From Alphaproteobacteria bacterium (GTDB lineage Bacteria; Pseudomonadota; Alphaproteobacteria; Caulobacterales; Hyphomonadaceae), in contig JAHJYW010000049.1 in NCBI GenBank assembly GCA_018827375.1, forward strand, positions 1 to 64,000: a stretch of DNA of 64,000 nt, in the 5' to 3' direction. This document shows positions 61,343 to 64,000 of this stretch, one piece after another. The notes under the pieces were generated by a model that was not told where the DNA came from, did not search any database, and worked only from the letters and a program-made list of their open reading frames with translations. Every line of letters starts with the position of its first letter. Position 1 is the stretch's first letter. The position numbers were made by a program, and so were the translations under genes.

Positions 61343-64000
61343 ATGGACGTTGATAAGTTCATAAAAGATCTTTCCAAACTGGACGTTACTTTGTGGTCGT
61401 CTGATGGAAAGATTAGGTTTCGAGGTCCCAAAGGGGCGCTCAAAGAACATGCGAAAGCCACGATCCGTGAAAATCACGCTGCGATCCTCGCGTTTCTCGT
61501 GGAAATGCAATCAGTGCGGGACATTCCTCTTGCCGAAGGCCAGCGCTCACTTTGGTTTGTACATCAGCAGGCCCCCCTTAGTTCGGCGTATAATTTGGGA
61601 ACGTCGGTTAGGATTCGTGGTCAGTTGCGGCCAGAAGAACTGGAGCAGGCGTACCAAAGGGTAGTGAACCGGCATGCCGCTTTGCGTGCTTCTTTCCCTA
61701 CAGTTGCGGGACGTCCCGTTCAGCGAATTGCACGGGATTTGGAGGCGCGCCTTGAGTGCCACCGCTTGGATGGAAGTTCGGAGCAAGCGCTTCTCCTTCA
61801 GGTCAAGCAAATGTGTGAGCGTCCGTTTGATTTGAAGACCGGGCCGGTATCCCGATTGGCGCTATTCCGCATGGCAGAGGATGATCATGTCATTCTTCTC
61901 GCTGCGCATCACATCATTTGCGATGCCACCGCCGGAGCGATAGCTCTTCATGATTTGAAGCAGTTCTATCTGGAGGCGGTTCACGGTGTTAAGCCCGTAT
62001 TTTCGCAGGTCACGGGTGATTTTCCGGAGTTTGTTGAGTGGCAGCGCGAGACTTTGCTGGGGCCGCGCGGGAAGGCACTGCGGGCACATTGGAAAGAGCG
62101 ATTAAAGCCGCCTCTGCCGGTTATGAACTTGCCCACGGATTGGCCAAGGCCAACTACCCGCCGTTTTAACGGCGATACCGTGATAAAGAATTTAGACGCG
62201 CGACAGGTCTCTGCGCTTGATTCCGTCGTCTCCAGCGCCCAAACGACCAGGCCGACCGTATTAATGGCGACACTTGCGGCGCTGCTTGGCAGGATATCCG
62301 AAGCAGATGAGGTAATGTTGGGTACTCCTTTCCTTGGTCGGATTGAGGGGCGCTTCTCTGAAACGGTTGGATATCTCGCCGATCCGCTTCCAATCCGCTT
62401 GAATGTCGCGCCAGATCGCTCTCTCAAAGACCTTCTGTCTGAAACGCGTGAACGGTTGCTGGATGCGCTTGACCATCAGGAAATGCCGCTACTTCGTCTC
62501 ATAGAGGAATTGAACCCACTGCGAGATTCTACACGCATGCCATTCTTTGACGTGCTTTTTACCTTTTTATCCCACAATCACCTAAATCCTAGTGCACGGC
62601 GAGCAGGTAGGCCGGAAGAGCGCTCTTTTTGGGACGATGAGCCCTATCCATTTACGCAAATGGAAGGCCAGTTTGATCTATCGTTGAGAATCGAGGAATC
62701 TGAGAGTGATGTTTGTATGGGTTGGAGTTTCGATACCGACCTATTCGACCGGTCGACCATCGAGGTTTTGGTTGACCTTTTTGAAACCCTGCTAACCAAA
62801 TTTGCGGATGATGCATCGTCTCTCATCGGTACTGTCGAAGCGGCAAGATTCTTGCAGCACAGGAAGTTGGAACAGCAGGAGTCTGGGATGGAAGTGCATG
62901 CCCTTTTTGATCGACTGGCAGATCGTGGGGTTACCCTTTCTCTAGACGGCGCACAGCTTCGTATTAATGCTCCCAAAGGGGCCATCGATGGAAACATCCG
63001 CGAGGAGCTGGTCAGAATGAAACCGGCAATCCTGGAGTTTCTTGAGGCGGAATCTGCAGATGTGAGGCCGCATTCGGCGCAGAAAGCCAACCTTCCCCTG
63101 TCTTATGCGCAACAGAGGTTGTGGTTCCTGAACCGGCTTGATCCATTGAGTACGGCTTTCAATGTTGGATCTGCCGCCTGGGTTGAAGGCGTCATTGTGC
63201 CTTCGTTTATCGTTGAAGCTTTTACTCTGCTCGCGAAACGGCACGATGCGTTGCGCATGCGTTTTACCGAAAAGAACGGCAGTCCTGTTGCTGAGGCTGT
63301 TGATGGCCTTATGCCTAAGTTTGAGTATCTCGACCTTGAGCATGTTGCGCCGGAGCTTCGTGAAAAGGAAGCAGAGCGGATCATTGGCGAGAGATTGCGT
63401 CAGCCATTCGATCTGGCCACAGGACCTTTGTGTGCGTTCACCCTCATCCGCTTGGCGGATGATAGGCATGCCACGCTCTTTCTTGCGCACCATATAATCG
63501 TAGATGGCTGGTCGCTCGCAATCGCCCACAACGAGATCATCGAAATCTACGATACACTCGTCGACGGACGCCAGCCCGACCTCCCACCTGTTAAAGCTCA
63601 GGCAACCGAGCATGCGCGTCGAGAACGCCGTATGGCGATCTCGCCTGAATGGGCCGCTCATATCGATTTCTGGCGTGAAGAACTTAAGGGCGCACCCGCT
63701 GTGATTGACCTCCCGACCGATCGCCGTCGGCCCGTTAATCAGACTTATGAGGGGGGGCGATTGATAGAGCGATTTGATGCGCAATTACTGGCAGGCTTGA
63801 ATGCGTTGGCACGGTCTGAAGGGGTTACACTTTTTATGCTGCTTATGGCGGGGTGGGCAGCAACGCTTTACCGCTACAGCGGTCAGTCGGATATCGTTCT
63901 GGGGGCGCCGCATGCCAATCGCAACGAGCCCGATCAGGAAGGCATGATTGGTTGTTTGATCAACAACATGGTGATTCGGTGCCGTATCAATGGCGCGCTG
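61343..64000 (+). CDS. NRPS, partial: docking-C-docking-C N-terminal region
   Basis: An open frame of 886 codons runs from an ATG at 61343 (GTG at 61334 also in frame) to the window edge without a break. Residues 1-52 form a TubC-type beta-hairpin docking domain (VTLWSSDGKIRFRGPKGAL). The first condensation domain (about 57-480) has IPLAEGQRSLWFVHQQAP and HHIICDA at 189-195, so the catalytic second His is kept but the motif Gly is Ala. A second TubC-like domain follows at about 516-567 (VTLSLDGAQLRINAPKGAI). A second condensation domain starts at about 575, with LPLSYAQQRLWFLNRLDP and canonical HHIIVDG at 716-722. No adenylation or carrier domain lies between the two C domains. The rest, presumably A-PCP, is outside the window. 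It probably receives the polyketide chain from PKS6. Confidence 0.9.
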   Translation, partial: MDVDKFIKDLSKLDVTLWSSDGKIRFRGPKGALKEHAKATIRENHAAILAFLVEMQSVRDIPLAEGQRSLWFVHQQAPLSSAYNLGTSVRIRGQLRPEELEQAYQRVVNRHAALRASFPTVAGRPVQRIARDLEARLECHRLDGSSEQALLLQVKQMCERPFDLKTGPVSRLALFRMAEDDHVILLAAHHIICDATAGAIALHDLKQFYLEAVHGVKPVFSQVTGDFPEFVEWQRETLLGPRGKALRAHWKERLKPPLPVMNLPTDWPRPTTRRFNGDTVIKNLDARQVSALDSVVSSAQTTRPTVLMATLAALLGRISEADEVMLGTPFLGRIEGRFSETVGYLADPLPIRLNVAPDRSLKDLLSETRERLLDALDHQEMPLLRLIEELNPLRDSTRMPFFDVLFTFLSHNHLNPSARRAGRPEERSFWDDEPYPFTQMEGQFDLSLRIEESESDVCMGWSFDTDLFDRSTIEVLVDLFETLLTKFADDASSLIGTVEAARFLQHRKLEQQESGMEVHALFDRLADRGVTLSLDGAQLRINAPKGAIDGNIREELVRMKPAILEFLEAESADVRPHSAQKANLPLSYAQQRLWFLNRLDPLSTAFNVGSAAWVEGVIVPSFIVEAFTLLAKRHDALRMRFTEKNGSPVAEAVDGLMPKFEYLDLEHVAPELREKEAERIIGERLRQPFDLATGPLCAFTLIRLADDRHATLFLAHHIIVDGWSLAIAHNEIIEIYDTLVDGRQPDLPPVKAQATEHARRERRMAISPEWAAHIDFWREELKGAPAVIDLPTDRRRPVNQTYEGGRLIERFDAQLLAGLNALARSEGVTLFMLLMAGWAATLYRYSGQSDIVLGAPHANRNEPDQEGMIGCLINNMVIRCRINGAL

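Overview
The window comes from an alphaproteobacterium, most likely a marine member of the Hyphomonadaceae/Caulobacterales type (inference). The evidence is gene content and order: purQ/purL with an adenine deaminase, clpP-clpX, glnB-glnA, a Coq4-family gene, and many short 4-bp gene overlaps. I see no IS element, integrase, CRISPR array, rRNA or plasmid-type gene.

Bases 1-20,966 are chromosomal housekeeping DNA. A minus-strand purine operon (purQ, a TPR-sulfotransferase, adenine deaminase, purL) fills 45-5584. A plus-strand entericidin-like lipoprotein follows. Then come minus-strand genes for an FAD oxidoreductase, rlmJ, an M28 peptidase lipoprotein, an Ala/Glu-rich lipoprotein, a pirin and an acyltransferase-3 membrane protein. 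On the plus strand lie an alpha/beta-hydrolase lipoprotein, clpP and clpX. A pair of strong terminators separates clpX from the convergent glnB-glnA operon. Coq4, a histidine phosphatase and nnr follow, and a tRNA-Leu(UAG) gene closes the section.

Immediately past the tRNA, and extending beyond the right edge, lies a large modular PKS-NRPS biosynthetic cluster. One minus-strand operon (58,343 to 21,281, about 37 kb) encodes a type II thioesterase, six single-module type I PKSs, and a small two-helix membrane protein inserted before the last PKS. Seven genes in a row are joined by six identical 4-bp ATGA overlaps. In transcription order the modules are: PKS1 KS-AT-KR-ACP; PKS2 KS-AT-DH-ER-KR-ACP; PKS3 KS-AT-cMT-ACP; PKS4 KS-AT-DH-cMT-ER-KR-ACP; PKS5 KS-AT-DH-cMT-KR-ACP; PKS6 KS-AT-DH-ER-KR-ACP. 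Upstream on the same strand are a MOP-type flippase and a Sfp-type phosphopantetheinyl transferase. Divergent from these is a large NRPS gene, cut by the window edge, that opens with an unusual docking-C-docking-C arrangement.

Working model (inference): the PPTase activates the carriers. PKS1, which lacks an N-terminal docking helix, starts the chain, and PKS2 to PKS6 extend it, adding up to three SAM-derived methyl branches. PKS6 has an acidic tail unlike the other five and hands the chain to the beta-hairpin docking domain of the NRPS. The thioesterase edits stalled carriers, and the flippase may move the product or a lipid-linked form across the membrane. The position next to a tRNA gene suggests an acquired island. 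Perfect inverted repeats in front of the PKS operon, in the PPTase/NRPS intergenic region and in front of clpP are candidate operators.
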